From: Anadara kagoshimensis
Taxonomy: Eukaryota > Mollusca > Bivalvia > Arcoida > Arcidae
Assembly: GCA_021292105.1 (NCBI GenBank)
Contig: CM037870.1
Span: 50,284,747-50,348,746, forward strand
Direction: 5' to 3'
Length of the DNA stretch: 64,000 bases
Shown one piece after another: positions 1-11,800 of this stretch (position 1 is its first letter; each line of letters starts with the position of its first letter). The notes under the pieces are model-generated. The model saw nothing but the letters and a program-made list of their open reading frames with translations. It was not told the origin of the DNA and did no database searches. A program made the position numbers and the translations under genes.

Positions 1-250
1 ATGGCGTTATTTTATACTAAATAGTTAGCTCAAGTCCATATCGCGAAAGTTAATAATCGCGAAATGGTTTTAGTAAGAGAATCGCGAAAGTTATATCCGC
101 GAATAAAAATTAGTTTACAGTGAGTTAAACATCTAAAAGTTGGTTAACAAACAAATACTGAATACACGCATTTTATATTACGAAATAATTGGCTGAAATT
201 GTCTCATGATGTGGAATCTTAAGCTATTTTTTTATGTTCAGGGGGAGCAT

Positions 251-1652
251 TGTTACGCCACATAGCGGTGTTGCCACATAAACGTGTTCCAACACGACTA
301 TGCGGGGAATTTCAACGCATAAAGAAGACGCTTTTATGCGACAAAAAAGCTACATTCCGCCGCATAAAGAAAACATTTACTTGTTAAATCTGGAGAGAAA
401 ACTGTCGCCAAATCATTCAACTCAACATACAGATACATAGATGCATTCTGTCTCTTAACAATCCTAAATTTGGAGACTATGTAAATGTCATCTATCCTGG
501 TGAGCTTGAAATAAAAGATACGACTGGTTCCTCAAGTTCTGCTTCATATTTAGACTTATACCTGAATTATGACGCACAAGAAAGGCTACATTTGAAACTT
601 TATGACAAACGTGATGACTTCAATTTTTCTATTGTCAACTTTCCTTTTTTATGTAGCAATATACCTGCTTCTCCTGCTTATGGTGTATTTGTTTCCCAAT
701 TAATACGCTATGGTAGAGCTTGTTCCCACTACGGGACTTTGTACAACGAAGTAGGCTGCTTGCAAATAAATTGTTGACTCAGGGATATTGCAAGCCTAGG
801 CTTATCAAGGCCCTCAAAAAGTTTTATGGCCGTCATCACAGTATTGTTGATAAGTTTGATGTCTCTGTGTCCAGGATTGCCTTGGATATATTTGACGTCT
901 CATAGTTCCATGTTCCTTTCACACAATTTTGATTACACACGTGACGGGTGACGCTAGCTAAACAGGAGGTGCTTACCCTTCCGGAGCACCCGGCCTCACT
1001 TCCCTGGTGGAAGTTCACGTGTCTAACCTAACTTGTCAGTTCCAAAGTTTTTACTTTGCTTCTGGATTGTGATTCGGAAATGGATAAGTATGTTTGTTTT
1101 TGATTACTACCATCACCTACACCTTCATCATCTTTACCAACTTCACTAAAAACACCACCACCATCACTATCATCGTGATGATCATCATTATATTATTATT
1201 ATTATTATTAAAAGCAAAAGTAGAAATTCTGCAAAAATCGCAATTTTATGACCACCAACATTACAGTCACCATCGCCACCGCCTTCGGCACGACGACGGT
1301 AACATCGTCGTCGCGCTCCAATCACCCCCGTTCCCGTCCTCCACCTTCTCCTTACAATTATTGTTACCATTATCAACAAAATCCTAAATTCTCAATTGTC
1401 ACCTTCGTCGTCATAATTAATGGCACCACCACCGTTTTTGTCGAGATATAAGCTCTTTTTAAAATTCACACTAAGTCGTTAAAATTATTTCTCTTTATGC
1501 GCCAAAAAGGCAACCTTGCGCCGCATATAAGCAACACATCTTTATGCGTTGAACGCCGCCGCATAAACGTGGTCGACCTCTTTATGCGTTGAAATTCCCC
1601 GCATAGACGTGTCGGGCGCGTTTATGCGGCAACACCGCTATGTGGCGTAACA
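251..1652. mobile_element. TIR DNA element with 6-bp target duplication, carrying a retroelement fragment
   Basis: The ends are inverted: TGTTACGCCACATAGCGG at 251 and its complement ending at 1,652. Long inner inverted blocks rich in CGCATAAA follow (about 251-375 and 1,490-1,652). GAGCAT flanks both sides (245-250 and 1,653-1,658), a clean 6-bp duplication. The interior at about 1,105-1,470 (ACCACC and ATT runs, ACGACGACGGTAACATCGTC) matches a second copy at 40,945. That copy lacks the 372-1,104 segment, so the segment is a later insertion. No transposase is visible; the superfamily is undecided. Confidence 0.85.
372..1104 (+). mobile_element. Retroelement 3' fragment (reverse transcriptase C-terminus plus 3' UTR)
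   Basis: Broken frames read RYIDA (remnant of an RT YIDD box, near 434), then DVIYP-type text: VIYPGELEIKDTTGSSSSAS, YLDLYLN, LYDKRDDFNFSIVNFPFLCS, AYGVFVSQLIRYGRACSHYG, with a frameshift near 750 into RLLANKLLTQGYCKPRLIKA and KFYGRHHSIVDKF. This resembles the C-terminal region of reverse transcriptases common in invertebrate non-LTR or Penelope-like elements. The 3' UTR (about 905-1,104) contains GGAGCACCCGGCCTCACTTC, the tail that recurs across the window. It is 5'-truncated and dead. Confidence 0.8.
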
Positions 1653-2705
1653 GAGCATGCCCCTGCCCCTCTAGCAGGCGAGGCGACGAATCCCTAAAGC
1701 TATGAAAATATCTGCCTCGGTAAAATGTAGGGTCTAGCTACGGTAATGAAAACAATATCAAAAAGTAGCCTATAATGGTTAAGCAGACAGTTCAGCTTAG
1801 CAATGCCTTAACATGATACTTTTCCATGTTGTTTCGTGTTCTGGTTACATGGATTATTGTTAAGTGTGGGTATTCAACGCTGCTTTACTTTACTGCAAAA
1901 TATTTACTAATTTTAACCATATGCTTTAATAATTTAATGACCATGAATATATAAAACATGATTGAATATTACTGTTTTAGCCCACATATCCAACATAATT
2001 ATTTACATATTTACTAGTATTAGATTTTATTCGAAGAAATCTCAAAGGCCCTTTACTCCAGGAAAATTTTGATTGATATGTTTTTATGCAAAATCTGCAC
2101 ATGTAGATTTAAAAAAAATAATTAAATAATGGGGCTCGTCGCTGTATCACGTGATCAATACCTCTTAACGTTTCTGCGGAACGTTTTGGAAACCGTCAAC
2201 GGCACCGATTCCCTGATGACGTCGTTTTTGCGGGAAAACGTCATCTCATGCGATTCAATATCCATTGGAAATAAGTCTTCTGCATAAACGTAAGAGGGTA
2301 TCACGTGGTTCAGTGGCAAGCCCCGTTGACAAAAATAATTTTCGTAAAATAAGCGGAAATGAACGGAACATTAACTCGATCTGTAACACATTATGATAGA
2401 CTCGCCAAAAAAGTAAACTTGATCTGTAATTTAATGTGGTAGACTCCCATACCAAAAACAACTCTGCCTAAATATCTGCAAAGGTTTAGTAGAAACTCGC
2501 GGAAAGCTAATACTGGAATGATAGATGGGTCAAAAACATTATACTCTTTGTAACTTTGTTGTGTGGAGTATAAATATGATGTTTAAATGTTGTATGATTG
2601 ACAAATGCGTCATATTCTTCTATTTTGATGCGCTCTATTATTCTCTTCGATTCATTAATGTTTTCATTGTCTCAAAGTAAACTTAGAACTCGGACCAAGA
2701 ACGAA

Positions 2706-2731
2706 AATAATAATAATAATAATAATAATAA
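2706..2731 (+). repeat. (AAT)n microsatellite
   Basis: About eight AAT units followed by ATTAATTA. Confidence 0.95.
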
Positions 2732-2779
2732 TTAATTAATTATATCCACAAAAGACAGCACTTTACAACCTTGATTTAC

Positions 2780-2883
2780 CTCAAAAGATTGTTGTTAAAT
2801 TTATTGTAGCTAGCCATCGCCAGTAAACCTCCTTGACAAGAACTTAAGGAGAAAAATATCTGTGCTGCAGCGTCTGCCCATAC
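2780..2883 (-). CDS. SLC6 transporter exon: TM6
   Basis: A 104-base exon with acceptor ATTACCAG and donor GTAAATC, phase 0 to phase 2. It reads [20 protein letters not shown], then [29 protein letters not shown] is the expected continuation of the TM5 exon, and SYNKF.NN is the invariant end of TM6. The glycine-transporter tryptophan in the unwound segment (SL..xWGG) is a glutamine here. It is separated from the rest by a transposon-filled intron. Confidence 0.93.
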
Positions 2884-5800
2884 CTGGTAATATAAAGTGG
2901 TAAAACATGGCTATCATGTTTGGTAAAACTTATATTAATGTAATTTCAAAAAAATATGCATAGGTAATAATAAAAAATAAACACCAATCCATGTCCAAAT
3001 CACTATCCCAAAGCAAAGTAAAAACAAACACCAACTCAATTCCAGATCACAATCCCAAAGTATAGTAAAAACAAACACAAACCCATGTCCAGATCACAAT
3101 TCCAAAGCCATACTAATCCAAGTCCAAATCACTATCCCAAAGCAAAGTGAAAACAAACACCAATCCAAGTGCACATTACAATCCAAAAGTAAAGTTAGGT
3201 TAAGCACGTTAACTTCCACCATGGAGATTGGACCGGGTGCTCCAGAAGGTTAAGCTCCTTCTGTTTAGCAAGTGTGTATTCAAAATAGAGAATAAAAGGA
3301 ACAAGAAACTATGGGACATCAAATATATTTATGGTAAACCTGTCAATTTCCAGTAAATGATAAAGGTCATACTGGTCAACGTATAATATTTACAATTGGA
3401 ATTGACCCTCTTTAGATGAACCTATTTGTTTTTACTGGCATTCAATTGCTCTTGAATACAGTGTGGGTTCATGACCTCTGATTACGTAACGTTTAACTAT
3501 TCGATTACGTCACAGAATGACATCTATTACGTCACGCATTGTTTGATTGGTCAACATCCAGTCTACTCGCGACGTAACTTTCCTTATTTGGAGCAAGGCT
3601 GTTCCATCAATCCCGTATGTTTGTCGGAATCTTGAATGAAATAAATTATTGTAGCGATAATTTTACATTTCGGACATGCTATCAATATTTTTTATGATTG
3701 TAAATATAAGAAATAACATTTTATTTGAGTGTATTCATTCATAATACCGAATGAATACACTCAAATAAAATGTTATTTCTTAATTACATTAGTATTTTGG
3801 CATTTGTTGTGATTTTGTAAAGTTTAAATTGGTTTCAGTATTTTTAGATTTAAGAACAGGGAAAACAAACATAAACTTTACCAACATTTTTATTTCTGTT
3901 GACTAAAATACTATATTTGAATTTGAAAGTGAAAAAATTTGTTTTGTAACTGCATGTATATAAAGATATAATTTAAAAACAATTGCAAAAAGGACAATTT
4001 AAATTTGAGCTAGGAAAGTATGATTAGAATTTTTATCCATTTCCAGAGGAAAACATTTCAAGTTACATATTATACCAGTGGTGATTTTACAGCACTAGAC
4101 GATCGTTTCGGATTACAATTCTTCTTCAGTAGTGCTTGGACATGTCCAAAATTGTGAAACCAAACTTTTTGTAGGATTGAAAAAATATTCAAAGAACAAA
4201 ATATATTTTACCAAATTTAGCTAAGAATGTACTTAACTTGGGCGAGTAAGGGTTTTGATGCAAATTTAGTTAGCAGTATAGTCATGATGAATGAAACAAG
4301 GACAATAATTCCTATTCAATATACACCAAAAACTGTATACAATTATAAAAACTACTTTTTGCATTTGTGTTACTTCCTGACTTGTAAAACATATATGTAA
4401 GGAATATCAAACTACATTTGATATTCCATACATATATGTTTTACAAGTCAGCACTCTTTATAACGGCCATCTCCGTGGTCAGCAGTTTTGCCGTTGTAAA
4501 GAATATTCTGTTGTAATGAATTTAGCATAATTTTGTAAGAGTTACGTCCCCGATGTAGCTAAGCCCGTCCATGTAAAATAGCTTAAAATTCGCATTACGA
4601 TCATGTTTTTCTCTATCAGCGTCCGTGTCAACTACAATTGCTGATGTGGATCGAGGAACTAAATAAAAAGCAATAAATTTCAAAGGTAACCGTTACACAC
4701 TTCTAAATCCACAAGCTATTATCACAGCGTGGGACCGCCGAAAACAGTTTACAGGAAGTTGCGATTGTCGAAGCGAGAGATTCCGGTTGGTTTAACAACA
4801 TGGTGTATTACAAACTATGCTTTTGTTGCTATTAAATAAAAATTAGCAACAGAACGGGGTAAATATATAAACATTTTCATCTAAAACATTGCATGTCACC
4901 GGTATTAACCTATATTAAATCCGGAGTTTATGCAAATGTCGATTTTTGCCATGCAAGTCACTCGCTGTTGTGTCGAAAACGTATCACGGCGTCTCATAAA
5001 TTGTTTCACAAGTCTAAATACCTTACTTTTACCCGACTATTCTATACGGATATACCTTCTTTGAACATTTTATGTCAACATTAAAGTGTGTGTCCTTTCT
5101 GAACTTCATCGTGATCAATGATAATAAACTTTGATTTGGCATTGTCCATTTTTTCCGGCTGTACCGGTATTTGCAAATTCATTATTACGTTACTTGCGAT
5201 GCAACCCGTTAAGTCTGTACCGGTATTTTCTGACCCATTAGTCCATAAAATGATTATGCTCTTTTTATACCATCAGATTGGTAATCTCAGTCCGACTATA
5301 TGAACATGAAAAATAACTACAACTGCATTAGATGTGAATATGGCACTGGAACATTTGCCGAAATAATAGACCATAACGTAATATTTCATGCTCAAGCAGT
5401 TTTGAAAATTAAAATAATTTGTTTGACAGCAAACTCAATCTTGTTTTTTTTTAGCTCACCTGAGCCGAAAGGCTCAGATGACCTATTGCTATCTATCACC
5501 GTCCGTCGTCCGTAAACTTTACATTTTAATCTTCTCCTCCAAAACTACTGAGCCAAATTTGATGAAACTTAGTGATTATTATGCCTGGGTAACAGCCTTT
5601 CAAAATTGTGTTCGGAGTTTGACCACGCCCAACAATATGGCTGCCGTTACTATAAATAGCCAAAAGACAAAAAAAAATCTTCTTCTCTGAAACCAAAAGG
5701 TGCAGACAAATTTTGATTAGAGTTTTGGATTCAGGATACCTAGATACATTAAAATTGTGTTTTTTATGAAAATTGGACGAAAAATAGGTTACGCGTTTTT

Positions 5801-8800
5801 TGCGTAAAATTATGTAATTTTTAAAATGAGACATTTATTGTTATAACTTCATAATGGCTGAAGATAATTGTATGGAGTTTCCACTGTTGATCTTGTCTTG
5901 CGATTTTCTTCCGATTGATGTCAAGGTCAAAGGTCAAGGTCATGTCCCAGTTTTTGACCTTTGATAAAAAATGCTATTTTTTAAACATTTCTGGTGATAA
6001 TGACGTAGGATTTTTGGTTAATGGTAGATATTGACATGACGATCATTTTGATATATCGATTAAGGTCATGGTTTCAAAGTTCAAGGTCACAGATGTACAA
6101 GTTTATCAAAATAGTTAATTATCTGCAAAACTATGAACTTTTTGTATAGGCATGTATATGAGAATATTGTAGGTAATGGCCCAATGGTCATTTTGATATA
6201 TGAATAAAGGTCATGAGTTCAAAGGTTAAGGTCACAGATGTAAACAAGTACTGAAATGATTATTTATCTCAAAAACAATAGACTTTTTGTATAGGCATGT
6301 ATATTAGAATATTGTAGGTAATGGCCCAATGGTCATTTTGATATATGAATAAAGGTCATGCGTTCAAAGGTCAAGGTCACAGATGTAAACAAGTACTGAA
6401 ATGATTATTTATCTCAAAAACAATAGACTTTTTGTATAGGCATGTATATTAGAATATTTTAGGTATTATCCTAACGATCATTTTGATATATGAATGAAGG
6501 TCATGGGTTCAAAGGTCAAGGTCACAGATGCGAATGAATACCTGAATGGTTAATTATCTTGAAAACTATTAACTTTTTGTATATGCATGTATATTAGAAT
6601 ATTGTAGGTATTAGCCGAACAACCATTTTGATACATGAATGAAGGTTATGGGTTCAAAGGTCAAGGTCACAGATGTGAACAAGGTCTGAATTGATTATTT
6701 ATCTCAAAAACTATAAACTTTTTGTATAGGCATGTATATTAGAATATTTAAGTATTATCCTAATGATCATTTTGATATATGAATGAAGGTCATGGGTTCA
6801 AAGGTCAAGGTCACAGATGCGAATGAATACCTAAATGGTTAATTATCTTGAAAACTATTAACTTTTTGTATAGGCATGTATATTAGAATATTGTTGGTAC
6901 TGGCACAAAGTATTATCCTAATGATCATTTTGATATATGAATGAAGGTCATGGGTTCAAATGTCAAGATCATAGATCACAAACAAGTACTGAAATGATTA
7001 TTTATCTCAAAAACTATAAACTTGTTGTAAAGGGATGTATATAAGAATATTGGCCTTATTATCATTTTGATATTTGAATGAACCTCATGGGTTCATAGGT
7101 CAAGGTCACAGGTGAGCGTTAAGGCCCATGGGCCTCTTGTTTAAAAATTAAATAGTTAAAAATTTACAAGATTAAATTCGCCAAAGGAACTAATAGTAAT
7201 AGAGAATCAAAAACATACCAATCTTTGTCCAACCCACAATTCCAAAGCAACGTAAAACCTTTGAAACTGACAAAGTAGGGTAAAACGTGTTTTACCAGGG
7301 AAATTAGACTGGGTGCTGCGGAAAGGTAACTGCGGCGCCGCCTGTTTAGATAGCTATACCCACCACGTGTGTAATCAAAATTATGAATGAATGGAACATG
7401 GAACTATGTAACGTCAAATATAGCCAGGCTAATTTTGGATACAGAGGCATCATACCTATCAGCAATGTTTTGATTACGATCATAAAACTTTTTGAGGGAA
7501 TTTATAAACCAAGGCTAGAAATATGCTTAAGTCAACAACTTAATTGGAAGCAGCTTGCTTCGTTCGCAGTGGGAACAAGCTCTACCATATCATATTAATT
7601 GTGAAACAAATACAACATATGGAAGAAAAGCAGGTATATTGCTGCATAGAAAAGGATAGAAAAATTCAAGTCATTACGTTTGCAATACAGCTTCAAATGT
7701 ATCCTTTCGTATCAGTCGTACCTTGTTTTTTAAGCTCCCTGGGATAGATGATATCCACACAATCACCAAATTTATCATATTAATGGATTTAACGTCATTT
7801 ATATATCTGTATATGGAATTGAATGATTTTGTGACAGTTTTCACTTAAGCCGATGGTTTAAAAAGGCTCTGTATAAATTCTTCTTCGTGCGAATAAAGAA
7901 ACAAATAAGCAAGCAGTGGTGCACGGTTTGTCCCTGTTTGCTTATTCATAGTTTGTTGGAAAATTATAATACCAAACACAACAAATATTTTGTCTATCAA
8001 AAACTCTTACATTGCTTAGATAGTCCTTTCTCAAACAAAAGACCCAGGGGCATTAACGTTCACCTGAGGAAATGTCACATCTCATGAAGAAGTTCAATAG
8101 TCAATTCCATTATTAACAAGGACGATGATATTTGTGAATTAGGTATAACTTGTATAATGCTATCGTACATCTAAAATACCCGAGGTATGCTGAGTTATAT
8201 GTACAGCTAAAAAAGTGTAAAGCTAAACAACAATACCATTCGTTTGTGACCCTGACCTCTAAATATCTATTACCTTCATCGGTATATAAAATATTCTAAT
8301 ATACATGCCCATTCAAAAAAAATATAGTAATCAAGATAATTAACAATTTTCAGCATTCGTTTACATCCGTGGCCTTGACCTTTGAACCCTCAACCTTCAT
8401 CTATATATAAACATGATTTTTATGTCAATACCTACAATGTTCAAATACTCATATCTATGCAAAAAGTGATATATTTTAGATTAATAACCATTTCAGTATT
8501 CTTTTGCATCTGTGACCTTGACCTTTGATTTTCACTATTTTTCCCCTTATGGGGCCCCAGGGGGGCATAATTCCTTCATTTGTGTAAATATCAACCCCCT
8601 TCACCCAAGTATGATAGTCAGTAAGTTTCATCAAATTTAGCCAGGTAGTTTTGGAGGAGATTATTAAAATACAAAATGTTAACGCACGAGAGACGACGGA
8701 CGGTGAACCATCGCAATAGCTCACCTGAACTTTCAACCTAAAATATTGTAAAGTTTTTACTTTTTATTTTTATTTCAATGGGGATTTTGGAATATGCAAA

Positions 8801-11800
8801 AGTACGTTTGTGTCTATAGAGTCCTGGTCTTGCATGCATACAAACTCGAAGTTAATTTCATACACAACCAAACGTTTTCTTAGTGTACTTTCATAAACTT
8901 TATTTAACTTAACCCCAAACATTATTTTTCGCTCAAATATTTGCAGATCTTAAGAAAGGCAAATTTCACAAAGTTTGATGTCACATGTGACTCTGTCTTG
9001 TGCAAGTGTGGCCCGTTACATATCTGATATATTGTGGTCAAAATAACCTATATTCCGTGATAATTCTTCAGAAATATGTGATCATGGGTCAAAATATTAC
9101 GAATTACTGACTTGAAAATGATAGGTTAGAGCTACTAAATACAAAGAGAAATTGTATCCAGTCAACACTGATTTGGAAAAAAATCACTACTAACTTAACA
9201 GTGGGTACAGTAATTTTAGCAAGCAACGGTACAGTGACGAATCCTTGACAACGGTCAGAAAATCTATCCTTGTGAGTTTAAAATAGGTCAGTTCATTATA
9301 AATACGATTGAAAATTGAAACAAAATCATTGATGGTGAAGCCTATAACTTGGACGGTGTTAGAATAACGCAACTAGTGCCATTAACAAACAATTTAGTTG
9401 ATCAAATGAATGCACTTCGTCGTTCAGGCTCGTGATTTACCATGCTATTTCCATCATTATTATCATATTAATAATTCATAAAACTTTTTGAATGTCATAA
9501 GTGTACCTGTTGAAATGTTTAAAATCTTTCTGCATCAGATTTACCACATATGAATAAGAGAAAGTTGGTTTATCCACCGCGTTTTACTTGCCCATCTCGC
9601 CTGACATTTTAGATTGTCTGCTTCGACAATCGCAACTTCCTGTATATTGTTTTCGGCGGTCCCACACTGTGATTATATCCTATTTTGTTCCAACACAAAC
9701 CGACTTTCCTCTAACATGCCTCCATCTTGTTATTATATGTTATTATATTATGCCGTTGTTTTAAGCTGCGATTTAATTGGTTAAAAATATTTCACCCCCT
9801 CCGTTGGCATTTGTAGAATTTTGTCAATGTATCAAACTTTCTATCAAAATGACTTTATAATGATTTATACTTAAAACGAAAGATCAAATAAGTTAATGTA
9901 AATTCATTTTCTTAAATTTTCATAAACACAGAGTGTATTGAAATATTTTAACCAATCGAATAACAGCTATAACACATGCGCGAAACATGCTTTATTTATG
10001 AGCTCAAAATGGAGGCATGGTAGAGGAAAGTCGGTCCGTGTTGGAACGAATTAGGATATTACAGCTTGTAGATTTAGAAGTGAGTAACGGTTACCTTTGA
10101 AATTTATTGCTTTTTATTTAGTTCTTCGATCCACATCAGCATTTGTAGTTGACACGGACGCTGATAGTGAAAAACATGATCGTAATGCGAATTTTAAGCT
10201 ATTTTACAAGGACGGGCTTAGCTACATCGGGCAAAATTACAACATTTTTCTGTGTTTTCCGTGTAAACATTTTATTAAAATTTTAAGTTATGTCCAAAAA
10301 TTTAATGTCAATTTAAAGAATATTTATCTGGGAACAAAACAAGATCACGATGATCGGACACAAATTAAAAAAGTAATGTAGAATTTTGTCGGAACACCTA
10401 CAAGTCAAAGGTCTGATTCGTTGTTCCCCTTTACTCTTTTTTATATAATAAGGGGTATTTCTTAAATTTTATTATGAAACTGGTCCCTGTGTGCTATATA
10501 TCTGCAAAATCACCTGTCTCGAAATTAACGACTAATCATGACATGTTGACAAGTAACAAATATCACAAATGAGGTCATTCTTGTCCTCAAAATACTACTA
10601 ATTTTAACACACTGTCCTTTGGTAATTTCAAATAAAACTACAATTAAAACCTCCAACTGTGATGAATACGTACATGCCACAAACATTATTATACCTCATC
10701 GTGCCACTATTTAGGTCGACACCCCCTGGTTCTTGAATCTTAATATATAACGATCTACTTGGTTACCATGACAACGTATTAACGAGCAAGTGAGAGCATA
10801 AACCCTCTATTAAAAATAGGGAGAATTAAAGTCTATGCGATTGCCATTACAACGTAAAACCTCCCCACCGACCTGATACTCGCAAGTTAGATGTAAAAAT
10901 TACATAAAAATTCTTAGGTCAATGTGGAGCATTATGTTATCGTGCAAAATATTTGAGCAATATCCTCGTGTGTTTGGCATTTTTAAATTTAGGTTCATGT
11001 TATCAATTCTGATACGAGTATGGAATGATGGTTTTAACAATTTTTTTTAAACTTCCTTTGCAATGGAATCGGTGACGAGTCGGCTTTAAGATCACAGCGC
11101 GTCTCGCCATTTGAATATGGACTGGCATGCTTGTTTTTGATTGATTCCTTGCAGTCTTAGTTGCATTGGCTATGATTACCAACTCCATGATGTTCATCCT
11201 TTTTATTTGCCAATGCAATTATAACATGGTCTATCTATTCAGGGGTCCTACAGGTTTTGGGGTCCAAAAATATAGGAAAATGGAACCACAATTATAGGAG
11301 TTTTCCCTAAAATTATAGGAATATCTTTAAATAGTTTACACATAAAATATACATCCATACCCACCTTTCCTCTCGTTCAGCCATTCCATTTCCTCCTTTT
11401 ACTAACGAACATAAAATATTGGCAACTTTAATGTACACTTACTGCTTTAGAAATGCATACATGTTGAATATGTACAAAATGTGGGGAAAATGTCCCCATT
11501 CTGAATTCCTGAAGCTACCATTAACAAAAATATAAGAATTATAAGAGGTTTTTCAAATTAAATAGGAAAATATAGAAAATGGTCAAAATTATAGGAAATA
11601 TAGAAATGGTAGGACCCCTGTTTATTCTAAATAATCTAAATACAGGATAAAACTAAAGCTTAATCCCAATAAAATTGTATTAATATCCATATGCACCATG
11701 AGAAACTAAACACTATAAGAAAATATCCAAAATATGCACTTGGCAACCAAAAACGACGCAAAAACGATATAATAAGTATTGTTACAAGTTAGACATATTT

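Noticed and set aside
1094-1451. Overlapping frames rich in threonine, histidine and leucine
   Set aside because: They are read through ACC, ATT and CGTCGT repeats of the TIR element and recur at 40,978-41,364.
5526-5834. 102-codon minus-strand frame
   Set aside because: It lies inside the AGCTCACC repeat element on the antisense strand, with no recognisable protein.
5454-7141. CRISPR-like array
   Set aside because: Repeats are long, diverged and directly adjacent with no unique spacers, in a eukaryotic intron.
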